A stretch of DNA of 64,000 nt from Flavobacteriaceae bacterium (GTDB lineage Bacteria; Bacteroidota; Bacteroidia; Flavobacteriales; Flavobacteriaceae), in the NCBI GenBank assembly GCA_029243385.1, contig JAQWSC010000002.1:62001-126000 (forward strand), given 5' to 3'. Positions 1 to 6,780 of the stretch are shown piece after piece. How positions within the stretch are numbered: position 1 is the stretch's first letter; each line of letters opens with the position of its first letter. Position numbers and translations under genes: made by a program. Below the pieces are notes generated by a model. The model made no database searches. It saw nothing but the letters and a program-made list of their open reading frames with translations, and was not told where the DNA came from.

Positions 1-2
1 CC

Positions 3-47
3 GAAGAGTACGCTTTTTTGTTTGATTTGGAGGAAATACACGACTAA
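3..47 (+). other. Possible 3' end of an upstream gene
   Basis: The frame starting at base 3 stays open from the window edge and ends in TAA at 45-47. It gives a short acidic tail ending EEYAFLFDLEEIHD. This could be the C-terminus of a gene that lies mostly outside the window. Fourteen codons are too few to name it, and an open frame this short can occur by chance. Confidence 0.35.
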
Positions 48-60
48 TTATTGATTTTTT

Positions 61-91
61 TTTGTTGAGAAAAGTGTTTTTACTAAATTCG
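61..91 (+). promoter_or_regulatory. Candidate promoter for the capA-capB pair
   Basis: TTTG at 61-64, a 19-nt spacer and TAAATTCG at 84-91 fit the Bacteroidota promoter layout (TTTG or TTG, 17-23 nt, TAnnTTTG) with one mismatch in the second box. A start site near 95 would leave a leader of about 33 nt before the ATG at 129, longer than for most genes here. Confidence 0.45.
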
Positions 92-128
92 TAGGCGTAA
101 GTAACCCCAAAAATTACTTAACCACTTT

Positions 129-1169
129 ATGAAACATCACAACCAAGTTTCAGGGAATGTCCTTGAGCTTATAGGCAACACACCGCTTATTAGTGTTCCT
201 TCTATCACAGAACAATTTCTAGGTTCCTATTATACAAAATTCGAAGCCTTTAACCCCGGTCACTCAACCAAAGACCGAATTGCTTTATACATTATTGAAA
301 AGGCAGAAGAGGCAGGTATTTTAAAGCCGGGCGATACCATTATTGAAACCACCTCAGGAAATACGGGTTTTAGTTTGGCAATGGTCAGTGTTATTAAAGG
401 GTACGAATGTATTTTAGCATTGACTTCCAAGTCGTCTCCAGACAAGATAGACATGTTACGCGCTATGGGTGCTAAGGTATATGTGTGTCCTGCACATGTT
501 ACTGCAGACGATCCACGATCTTACTATCAAGTAGCCAAGCGTTTGCACGAACAAATCAAAGGGTCGTTGTATATCAATCAATACTTTAACGAGTTCAACA
601 CAGAAGCGCACTACAAAACAACCGGTCCCGAAATTTGGGAACAAACCCAAGGAAAAATAACCCATTTGGTAGCCAGTAGTGGAACCGGTGGAACGCTTTC
701 GGGTGTGGGACGCTATTTGAAAGAACAAAATCCAGCTATCAAAATCATTGGAGTGGATGCGTATGGTTCGGTTTTAAAAAAATTCCACGAAACCCAAGAA
801 TTTGACGAAAGTGAAATTTACCCCTATCGCATAGAAGGTTTGGGTAAAAATTTGATTCCAACCACCACCGATTTTGAGGTGATTGACCATTTTGAAAAAG
901 TAACAGACGAAGCTAGCGCCCATTCGGCACGAGAAATTGCCAAAAAAGATGGATTGTTTGTAGGCTATACTTCCGGAGCAACATTCCAGGCGGTAAAGCA
1001 ACTTTCTAGGAAACAGTTTTTTGATAAAAACAGCCAAGTAGTCATGATTTTTTGTGATCACGGTTCGCGGTATATGAGTAAAATTTACTCCGATACTTGG
1101 ATGCGCAAACAAGGTTTTTTTGACAGTACCAATTTGGAAGAAGAAAAGACCATTGAATATATTAAATAA
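129..1169 (+). CDS. capA: PLP-dependent cysteate synthase-like protein (CBS/cysteine synthase family, CapA-like)
   Basis: A fold-type II PLP enzyme of 346 aa. GNTPL is near residue 17, the PLP lysine is in the stretch GHSTKDR, TSGNTG follows near 76, and the phosphate-binding loop is SSGTGGT near 184. It resembles the catalytic core of cystathionine beta-synthase, with no CBS regulatory domain. The next gene, 36 nt on, is an acyl-CoA:amino-acid acyltransferase of the AONS family. In Capnocytophaga, CapA (a CBS relative) makes cysteate from O-phosphoserine and sulfite, and CapB condenses it with an acyl-CoA to start the sulfonolipid capnine. The pairing here makes that role the best inference. 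From the protein alone it could equally be called a cysteine or cystathionine synthase. Confidence 0.75.
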   Translation: MKHHNQVSGNVLELIGNTPLISVPSITEQFLGSYYTKFEAFNPGHSTKDRIALYIIEKAEEAGILKPGDTIIETTSGNTGFSLAMVSVIKGYECILALTSKSSPDKIDMLRAMGAKVYVCPAHVTADDPRSYYQVAKRLHEQIKGSLYINQYFNEFNTEAHYKTTGPEIWEQTQGKITHLVASSGTGGTLSGVGRYLKEQNPAIKIIGVDAYGSVLKKFHETQEFDESEIYPYRIEGLGKNLIPTTTDFEVIDHFEKVTDEASAHSAREIAKKDGLFVGYTSGATFQAVKQLSRKQFFDKNSQVVMIFCDHGSRYMSKIYSDTWMRKQGFFDSTNLEEEKTIEYIK

Positions 1170-1205
1170 CCCATTTCACACCTATTTCAATATTGAAAAT
1201 TACCT

Positions 1206-2456
1206 ATGATGCAAGATTTATTTGATAAAATAAGAAATGACAAAGGCCCTTTAGGAAAATGGGCTGCTGTAGCCGAAGGATACTACGTGTTTCCAAAATT
1301 AGAAGGTCCTATTTCACACCGAATGGGTTTTCGAGGAAAGGAAGTTATTGTATGGAGTGTAAATGATTATTTGGGGTTGGCAAATCACCCAGAAGTTCGT
1401 AAAGCCGATACAACGGCTGCCTCAAAGTACGGTTCGGCCTATCCTATGGGCGCGCGAATGATGTCGGGACATACCGATTTGCACGAACAACTCGAACACG
1501 AACTGGCCGCATTTTCCCAAAAAGAAGCCGCCTATGTGCTTAATTTTGGATATCAGGGCGTACTCTCCATTATCGATACCTTGGTCAACAAACACGATGT
1601 GATTGTCTATGATGTCGATGCTCATGCTTGTATTGTTGACGGCGTTCGATTGCATATGGGCAAGCGATTTACGTATCGACACAACGATGTCAAAAGCTTG
1701 GAAAAAAACTTGGAACGCGCTACTCGGACTGCTGAACAGTCGGGTGGAGGGATTTTGGTAATTTCCGAAGGTGTTTTTGGAATGCGCGGCGAACAAGGCA
1801 AACTGAAAGAAATTGTTGCCCTTAAAAAGAAATTCAACTTTCGGTTGATGGTCGATGATGCCCACGGTTTTGGAACGCTCGGTAGTACCGGTGCAGGAGC
1901 AGGAGAGGAGCAAGGAGTACAAAAAGATATAGATGTGTATTTTGCCACTTTTGCCAAGGCCATGGCCAGTACTGGCGCCTTTGTTTCTGGAGATACAGAA
2001 ATTGTAGAATACCTCAAATACAACATGCGTTCGCAAATGTTTGCCAAGTCTTTGCAAATGCAATTGGTAAGCGGCGCCCTAAAACGCCTCGAACTGCTTC
2101 GCAACCACCCCGAGCTTCGAACGCAACTTTGGAAAAACGTAAAAGCACTGCAAAGCGGCCTTCAGTCGCAAGGTTTTGATATAGGCACCACACAAAGTTG
2201 TGTGACCCCTGTGTATTTGAAAGGAAGCATTCCTGAGGCCTTGGTGTTGGTCAAAGATTTGCGGGAAAATCACCGTATATTTTGCTCCATTGTGGTGTAC
2301 CCAGTGATTCCAAAAGGATTGATCTTGTTGCGACTGATTCCTACCGCCTCGCACACAGCGAAGGATATCGAAGAAACCCTTACGGCTTTTTCAACCGTTC
2401 GAGAACGCCTTAATAGCGGAGTGTACAAACGAATGTCTGAGGGAGTTGCGGTTTAA
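1206..2456 (+). CDS. capB: Cysteate C-fatty acyltransferase-like protein (alpha-oxoamine synthase family, CapB-like)
   Basis: A fold-type I PLP enzyme of 416 aa in the family of serine palmitoyltransferase, 2-amino-3-ketobutyrate CoA ligase and AONS. Visible landmarks are NDYLGLANHPEV near residue 56, the DDAHGFGTLG stretch, and ATFAKAMASTGAF, where the lysine should carry PLP. The pair with the upstream CBS-like gene suggests that it condenses cysteate with a long-chain acyl-CoA to 3-ketocapnine, the first committed step of sulfonolipids linked to gliding. A serine palmitoyltransferase role is the main alternative. No reductase gene (CapC type) is adjacent. ATG at 1206 and 1209 are both possible starts. 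Confidence 0.75.
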   Translation: MMQDLFDKIRNDKGPLGKWAAVAEGYYVFPKLEGPISHRMGFRGKEVIVWSVNDYLGLANHPEVRKADTTAASKYGSAYPMGARMMSGHTDLHEQLEHELAAFSQKEAAYVLNFGYQGVLSIIDTLVNKHDVIVYDVDAHACIVDGVRLHMGKRFTYRHNDVKSLEKNLERATRTAEQSGGGILVISEGVFGMRGEQGKLKEIVALKKKFNFRLMVDDAHGFGTLGSTGAGAGEEQGVQKDIDVYFATFAKAMASTGAFVSGDTEIVEYLKYNMRSQMFAKSLQMQLVSGALKRLELLRNHPELRTQLWKNVKALQSGLQSQGFDIGTTQSCVTPVYLKGSIPEALVLVKDLRENHRIFCSIVVYPVIPKGLILLRLIPTASHTAKDIEETLTAFSTVRERLNSGVYKRMSEGVAV

Positions 2457-2539
2457 ATTATGTGAATTTTTAGTTCGTCATTCTAGTTCAATTGTTTTGT
2501 AATTAGTTACACTTAACGATTCGTTTTCAAAAAAAGATG

Positions 2540-2547
2540 TATTTTTG
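2540..2547 (+). promoter_or_regulatory. Promoter -7 box upstream of pyrR
   Basis: TATTTTTG is a perfect TAnnTTTG box that ends 17 nt before the ATG at 2565. No clear TTG sits at the expected distance upstream. The leader after the box is too short for a folded pyrimidine attenuator. Confidence 0.5.
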
Positions 2548-2564
2548 TAGCTAAATCAAGCGTG

Positions 2565-3104
2565 ATGAGCCAAAAAGTATTACTAAACGCTACCGAAATT
2601 ACGATCATTCTCAATCGGTTGGCTTGTCAGTTGATAGAAACTCATTTAGACTTTTCCAATACAGTATTAGTAGGCCTTCAGCCCCGAGGAATTTATGTTG
2701 CCAAACGTTTGGCGGCATTGCTTACCGAAGAATACGGCATCAAAAACTTACAATTGGGTTATTTGGACATTACCTTTTTTAGGGACGATTTCCGAAGAGG
2801 CGATAAAGTACTCAATGCCAGTAAAAACGAAATGGAAGTTGCTGTGGAAGACAAAAAAGTAGTCCTCATCGATGACGTGCTTTATACCGGACGTAGCATT
2901 CGAGCGGCGCTTACTGCCATTCAATCCTACGGTCGGCCTTCAGAAATTGAACTATTAACCCTAATCGATCGAAGATTTTCAAGACATCTGCCCATTCAAC
3001 CCAATTACCGGGGACGGCAAGTCGATGTGATCAAAAACGAAAAAGTAATTGTTTCTTGGAAAGAAGTCGATGGTAAGGACGTAATATATATGGTAAACAA
3101 ATAA
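2565..3104 (+). CDS. pyrR: PyrR bifunctional protein / uracil phosphoribosyltransferase
   Basis: A type I phosphoribosyltransferase of 179 aa. The PRPP-binding loop reads VVLIDDVLYTGRSIRAAL. An early GLQPRGIYVAKRL segment and a late GRQVDVIKNEKV stretch match the PyrR family, which combines weak uracil phosphoribosyltransferase activity with pyr regulation in some phyla. ATG at 2565 is preferred to GTG at 2562 because it gives the usual MSQKVLLN start. It lies 4 nt before pyrB, so the two are probably co-transcribed. I see no PyrR-type RNA attenuator in the leader, so its regulatory role here is unproven. Confidence 0.9.
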   Translation: MSQKVLLNATEITIILNRLACQLIETHLDFSNTVLVGLQPRGIYVAKRLAALLTEEYGIKNLQLGYLDITFFRDDFRRGDKVLNASKNEMEVAVEDKKVVLIDDVLYTGRSIRAALTAIQSYGRPSEIELLTLIDRRFSRHLPIQPNYRGRQVDVIKNEKVIVSWKEVDGKDVIYMVNK

Positions 3105-3108
3105 TTCA

Positions 3109-4035
3109 ATGAGCCAACTCAGTGTAAAACATCTTTTGGGAATCAAATACCTGCAACCTGCAGACATTGAATTGATTTTTGAAACGGCTGATCATTTCAA
3201 AGAGGTTATCAATCGAACCATCAAAAAAGTGCCTTCGCTGCGCGACGTTACCATTGCCAATTTGTTTTTTGAAAACAGTACACGTACCAAGTTATCTTTC
3301 GAATTGGCCCAAAAACGACTCTCTGCGGATGTCATCAACTTTTCGGTGGGTCAGTCTTCGGTCAAAAAAGGGGAGACGCTAATTGATACGGTCAACAATA
3401 TTTTATCCATGAAAGTCGATATGGTGGTCATGCGACATCCCAATCCAGGAGCCAGTGTGTTTTTGGCAAACAATGTGAACTCGTGTATTATTAATGCCGG
3501 AGACGGTACGCATGAGCATCCAACACAAGCCTTGCTCGACACTTATTCGATTCGAGAACGTTTGGGAGATGTGGCTGGAAAAAAAGTCGTAATCGTAGGA
3601 GATATATTGCACTCGCGTGTGGCGCTTTCAAACATCTTTGCTCTTCAAAAATTGGGGGCAGAAGTAAAAGTTTGCGGTCCCAAATCGTTGCTACCCAAAC
3701 ATATCGAAGCAGTGGGCGTGGGCATAGAAACCGATTTGCGTAAGGCGCTCAACTGGTGCGATGTAGCCAATATGCTTCGAGTCCAAAACGAACGAATGGA
3801 TGCTAGTTATTTTCCTTCCACTCGAGAATATTCGCAACAGTTTGGAATTGACATGCCTCTTTTGGACTCTTTGGACAAACAAATTGTGATTATGCATCCC
3901 GGTCCTATCAATCGCGGAGTGGAAATTACCAGCGATGTCGCTGACTCCGATCATGCGATTATTTTAGATCAGGTCGAAAATGGCGTAGCCATTCGTATGG
4001 CAGTTATGTATTTATTAGCCTCAAAAATTCAGTAA
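3109..4035 (+). CDS. pyrB: Aspartate carbamoyltransferase catalytic subunit
   Basis: A 308-aa protein catalysing carbamoyl phosphate plus aspartate to carbamoyl aspartate, the first committed step of pyrimidine synthesis. The carbamoyl-phosphate motif is FENSTRTKLSFE near residue 53. HPTQALLDTYSI and MHPGPINRG are also intact. No regulatory subunit PyrI is adjacent. It follows pyrR by 4 nt and precedes a small STAS-like gene by 3 nt, so the three form one transcription unit. Confidence 0.95.
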   Translation: MSQLSVKHLLGIKYLQPADIELIFETADHFKEVINRTIKKVPSLRDVTIANLFFENSTRTKLSFELAQKRLSADVINFSVGQSSVKKGETLIDTVNNILSMKVDMVVMRHPNPGASVFLANNVNSCIINAGDGTHEHPTQALLDTYSIRERLGDVAGKKVVIVGDILHSRVALSNIFALQKLGAEVKVCGPKSLLPKHIEAVGVGIETDLRKALNWCDVANMLRVQNERMDASYFPSTREYSQQFGIDMPLLDSLDKQIVIMHPGPINRGVEITSDVADSDHAIILDQVENGVAIRMAVMYLLASKIQ

Positions 4036-4038
4036 ATA

Positions 4039-4383
4039 ATGATTGTTCAAAATAAAGAAATTGCCACCGTAGTGGTTCAGGAAAGAAGCGATGGACGCTT
4101 GTATGACTTCCGAATAAAATTTAAAAAGGCTTACAAAGAATTTAACGCCAATAATATTGTTCTCGATATGTCCAATATCAGTCGCATAACACTCAAAGAT
4201 GTGATGGAGTTTCGAGAAATTTCAGAAATCCACAAAAAGCTAACTAAAAAGTCCTTTGTAATTGCCGTTGGAGCCAATCCTGCGTTTAAGTTACCAGAAG
4301 CCATTGTATGCGCCCCTACATTGCAAGAGGCCTTGGATTTGGTGGAAATGGAAGAAATTGAACGGGATCTAGGATTTTTGTAA
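4039..4383 (+). CDS. Small STAS-like protein of unknown function
   Basis: A 114-aa protein I cannot name with certainty. An early strand, then FKKAYKEFNANNIVLDMSNI, then a helix with FREISEIHKKL and a strand SFVIAVG look like the beta-alpha order of a STAS (anti-sigma antagonist) fold. The serine phosphorylated in true antagonists is not evident. It follows pyrB by 3 nt and precedes rnz across a 174-nt spacer. Co-transcription with pyrB suggests nothing firm about its role. Confidence 0.6.
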   Translation: MIVQNKEIATVVVQERSDGRLYDFRIKFKKAYKEFNANNIVLDMSNISRITLKDVMEFREISEIHKKLTKKSFVIAVGANPAFKLPEAIVCAPTLQEALDLVEMEEIERDLGFL

Positions 4384-4409
4384 TACCTTACGTCTTGTAA
4401 TATGTATTT

Positions 4410-4564
4410 ATGAAACGAACACTAACAAATTTTAAAAATACATTCACAAAAGAGAGTGTTTAAAATTTTTAATGATAGAATGAGTACAGCGAGTGGTTGC
4501 ACACGTTCTCAATTTTATAATTATCATAAAATCAATTAATTACTAAAATTTAAACGTGTGAAAA
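4410..4564 (+). repeat. Direct repeat copy 1 (leader of rnz)
   Basis: About 155 bp from ATGAAACGAA to just past the GTG start of rnz. It recurs at 6149-6304 with five substitutions and one single-base gap. The last 80 or so bases, including the start codon, are identical. The octamer CACACGTT (4500-4507) and its complement AACGTGTG (4553-4560) lie within the repeat, so the GTG could sit in a stem. No perfect TAnnTTTG box is present; TTG at 4497-4499 with TATAATTA at 4516-4523 is a weak promoter candidate. Confidence 0.9.
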
Positions 4565-5463
4565 TTACCATTTTGGGTTGTTTTTCAGCGACTCCACATT
4601 CCAATAAAAATCCCACAGCTCAATTGCTAGAAATGAGAGGGCATCATTTTTTGATTGATTGTGGCGAAGGAACGCAAGTACAAATTCGGAAGGCAAAAGC
4701 CAAATTTTCAGAAATCAAGCATATTTTTATTTCTCATTTGCACGGCGATCATTTTTTTGGTCTGGCAGGATTGATTTCATCCTTTCGTCTTTTAGGAAGA
4801 GAAGCTCCTTTGCATGTGTACGGCCCTAAAGGCATCAAAGAAGCCATTACCTTATTACTTAAACTAGGAAATTCTTGGACCAATTATCCATTGCATTTCC
4901 ATGAATTGACAGCCACATCGTCAGAAGTGATTTTTGAAGATGAGAAGCTATGGGTAAAAACCATTCCTTTGAATCATCGTGTCTATACCAATGGATTTTT
5001 ATTTGTTGAAAAAGAAAAGCCACGAAAATTAAATCCCCAAGCGGTGGAAGCATTGGAAATTGATAAAAGTCAGTATCACAACATCAAAGAAGGGAAAGAT
5101 GCTACCAATGCCTCGGGAGAACGAATATCCAACAAGCGCCTCACTTTGGATCCCGATCCACCTAAAAAGTATGCGTATTGCAGTGATACAGCGTACCATC
5201 CGTCCATAATTCCAATTATTGAACGTGCGACAGTACTTTATCACGAATCTACTTTTTTGGACAGTCATATTGAATTGGCAGCAAAAACCAAACATTCCAC
5301 CGCCAAACAAGCGGCTTCTATTGCGCAGCAAGCCCATGTTGGCACCCTGATTTTGGGACACTATTCTTCCCGCTATAAAAATTTGGAGGACTTTGTTACC
5401 GAAGCATCCTCAGTATTTAAAAACGTGCAATTGGGAGAAGACGGTAAGGTGTTTTCGTTTTAA
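4558..5463 (+). CDS. rnz: Ribonuclease Z (tRNA 3' endonuclease)
   Basis: A 301-aa metallo-beta-lactamase-fold nuclease that trims tRNA precursors at the 3' side. The metal motif FISHLHGDHFFG is near residue 60. YCSDTAYH and the late histidine motif LGHYSSRYK complete the Zn site. The product starts MKITILGCFSATPHS, typical of RNase Z, which fixes GTG at 4558 as the start. That GTG is the end of the direct repeat, so translation begins from duplicated DNA. Confidence 0.95.
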   Translation: MKITILGCFSATPHSNKNPTAQLLEMRGHHFLIDCGEGTQVQIRKAKAKFSEIKHIFISHLHGDHFFGLAGLISSFRLLGREAPLHVYGPKGIKEAITLLLKLGNSWTNYPLHFHELTATSSEVIFEDEKLWVKTIPLNHRVYTNGFLFVEKEKPRKLNPQAVEALEIDKSQYHNIKEGKDATNASGERISNKRLTLDPDPPKKYAYCSDTAYHPSIIPIIERATVLYHESTFLDSHIELAAKTKHSTAKQAASIAQQAHVGTLILGHYSSRYKNLEDFVTEASSVFKNVQLGEDGKVFSF

Positions 5464-5507
5464 TTACGTTTCAAAATACGTAACTTGCAGTTTCAAACAC
5501 ATTCGCT

Positions 5508-6152
5508 ATGAATAGAGATTTAGGAGCCTATCGAAAAAGCTACGAACAACAAGCCCTTTCTGAGGATAAAATGCCTTCACATCCTGTTGATTTTTTTGAA
5601 CAGTGGTTTAAGGAGGTTCAAAGCGAGGGTGGTATTGAAGAAGTGAACGCAATGACCCTTGCTACGGTCAACGCCCAAGCTCAGCCTCAAGCTCGTATTG
5701 TTTTGCTGAAAAGTTTTTCAAAAGAGGGTTTTGTGTTTTACACCAATTACGAAAGTAACAAAGCACGTTCTATGGAAGCCAACGAAGCGGTGAGTTTGTC
5801 TTTTTTCTGGCCCAATCTGGAACGGCAAGTGATTGTTTCAGGAACGGTTTCTAAAGTTCCTGCCGCCGTGTCAGATGCGTATTTTGCTTCGCGGCCAAAG
5901 GGTAGTCAACTCGGGGCATGGGTTTCCCAACAAAGCCAAGTGATTGCTTCATCTCAACAACTTTTAGATCGATTAGAAGCCTTAGAGAAAAAATACGAAA
6001 ACAAGCCTGTCAAGCGTCCTGCGCACTGGGGTGGCTATGTTGTGGCTCCGCAACGTATCGAATTTTGGCAAGGACGTCCCAATCGCCTTCACGACCGAGT
6101 GCGTTACCGAACTGACAATGGGAATTGGATCAAAGAACGTTTGTCACCATGA
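5508..6152 (+). CDS. pdxH: Pyridoxamine/pyridoxine 5'-phosphate oxidase
   Basis: A 214-aa FMN-dependent oxidase that makes pyridoxal 5'-phosphate. It starts MNRDLGAYRKSYEQQAL and contains ARIVLLKSF, FYTNYESNKAR, RPKGSQLGAWVSQQS and the C-terminal RLHDRVRYR segment, all typical of PdxH. The length is standard. Its stop codon TGA at 6150-6152 is the first part of the second repeat copy, so the repeat boundary coincides with the gene end. Confidence 0.95.
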   Translation: MNRDLGAYRKSYEQQALSEDKMPSHPVDFFEQWFKEVQSEGGIEEVNAMTLATVNAQAQPQARIVLLKSFSKEGFVFYTNYESNKARSMEANEAVSLSFFWPNLERQVIVSGTVSKVPAAVSDAYFASRPKGSQLGAWVSQQSQVIASSQQLLDRLEALEKKYENKPVKRPAHWGGYVVAPQRIEFWQGRPNRLHDRVRYRTDNGNWIKERLSP

Positions 6153-6304
6153 AACGAATAGTAACAAATTTTAAAAAATACATTCACAAAAGAGAATGTT
6201 TAAAATTTTTAATGAGAGAACGAGTACAGCGAGTGGTTGCACACGTTCTCAATTTTATAATTATCATAAAATCAATTAATTACTAAAATTTAAACGTGTG
6301 AAAA
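6149..6304 (+). repeat. Direct repeat copy 2 (leader of sixA)
   Basis: A near-copy of 4410-4564 in the same orientation. It begins at the pdxH stop and ends just after the GTG start of sixA. The inverted octamers CACACGTT (6240-6247) and AACGTGTG (6293-6300) are kept. The two copies enclose rnz and pdxH, so recombination between them would delete both genes. Confidence 0.9.
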
Positions 6305-6780
6305 AATTGGTTTTGGTACGTCATGCAAAATCCTCTTGGGAAGGGAATTACTCAGACAGAGAACGCCCTATCAAGTCCAGAGGAATACGCGATGCGTATT
6401 TGACGGCCAATGCATTGCATGAAAAAGCATTTTCATGGGATGCAATCTATACCAGTCCAGCCAAACGAGCCTACGAAACGGCGCTCATTTTTGTGGAAGT
6501 ATTGAAATGCGACCCCGATGCCTTAACAATAGAAGAAGCTTTGTATGATTTTGACGGAAGGGCTCTCAAAGAGTTTGTTTGTTCTTTGCCCGATCATCAT
6601 AATTCGGTGCTTGTTTTTGGTCATAATCACGCGCTTACTGCTCTTGCTAATCACTGGGGAGGGTTTGTGACCGACAACGTTCCCACGTCTGGAATTGTAA
6701 TTCTTGATTTTGATGTATCTTTGTGGTCAACAATAGAATCTGCAAACGCTCAATGCCTATTTCCAAAACAGTTCCGTTAA
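6298..6780 (+). CDS. sixA: SixA-like phosphohistidine phosphatase (histidine phosphatase superfamily)
   Basis: A 160-aa single-domain protein. LVRHAKSSW near residue 5 holds the catalytic histidine, AYETALIF follows, and VFGHNHALTAL near residue 101 holds the second histidine. SixA removes phosphate from phosphohistidine in HPt or NPr proteins. It starts at the GTG that ends the repeat. The next gene, ppk, starts inside its 3' end, which couples the phosphatase to polyphosphate metabolism. Its substrate here is unknown. Confidence 0.85.
   Translation: MKKLVLVRHAKSSWEGNYSDRERPIKSRGIRDAYLTANALHEKAFSWDAIYTSPAKRAYETALIFVEVLKCDPDALTIEEALYDFDGRALKEFVCSLPDHHNSVLVFGHNHALTALANHWGGFVTDNVPTSGIVILDFDVSLWSTIESANAQCLFPKQFR

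Noticed and set aside
1422-2063. A 213-codon open frame on the minus strand within capB
   Set aside because: It is fully antisense to a clearly recognised gene and resembles no family I know; long antisense frames arise from the codon use of the real gene.
2457-2564. PyrR-type RNA attenuator before pyrR
   Set aside because: The promoter box leaves only about 13 transcribed nt before the ATG, with no terminator hairpin.
4500-4560. Reading the leader repeat as a MITE-like mobile element
   Set aside because: It has no terminal inverted repeats or target duplications; the inverted octamers are internal. A leader duplication is simpler.
6149-6286. A 45-codon open frame inside repeat copy 2 (MKRIVTNFKKYIHKREC...)
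   Set aside because: The single-base gap shifts the frame in copy 1, where it ends after 17 codons. Real coding would have kept the frame.
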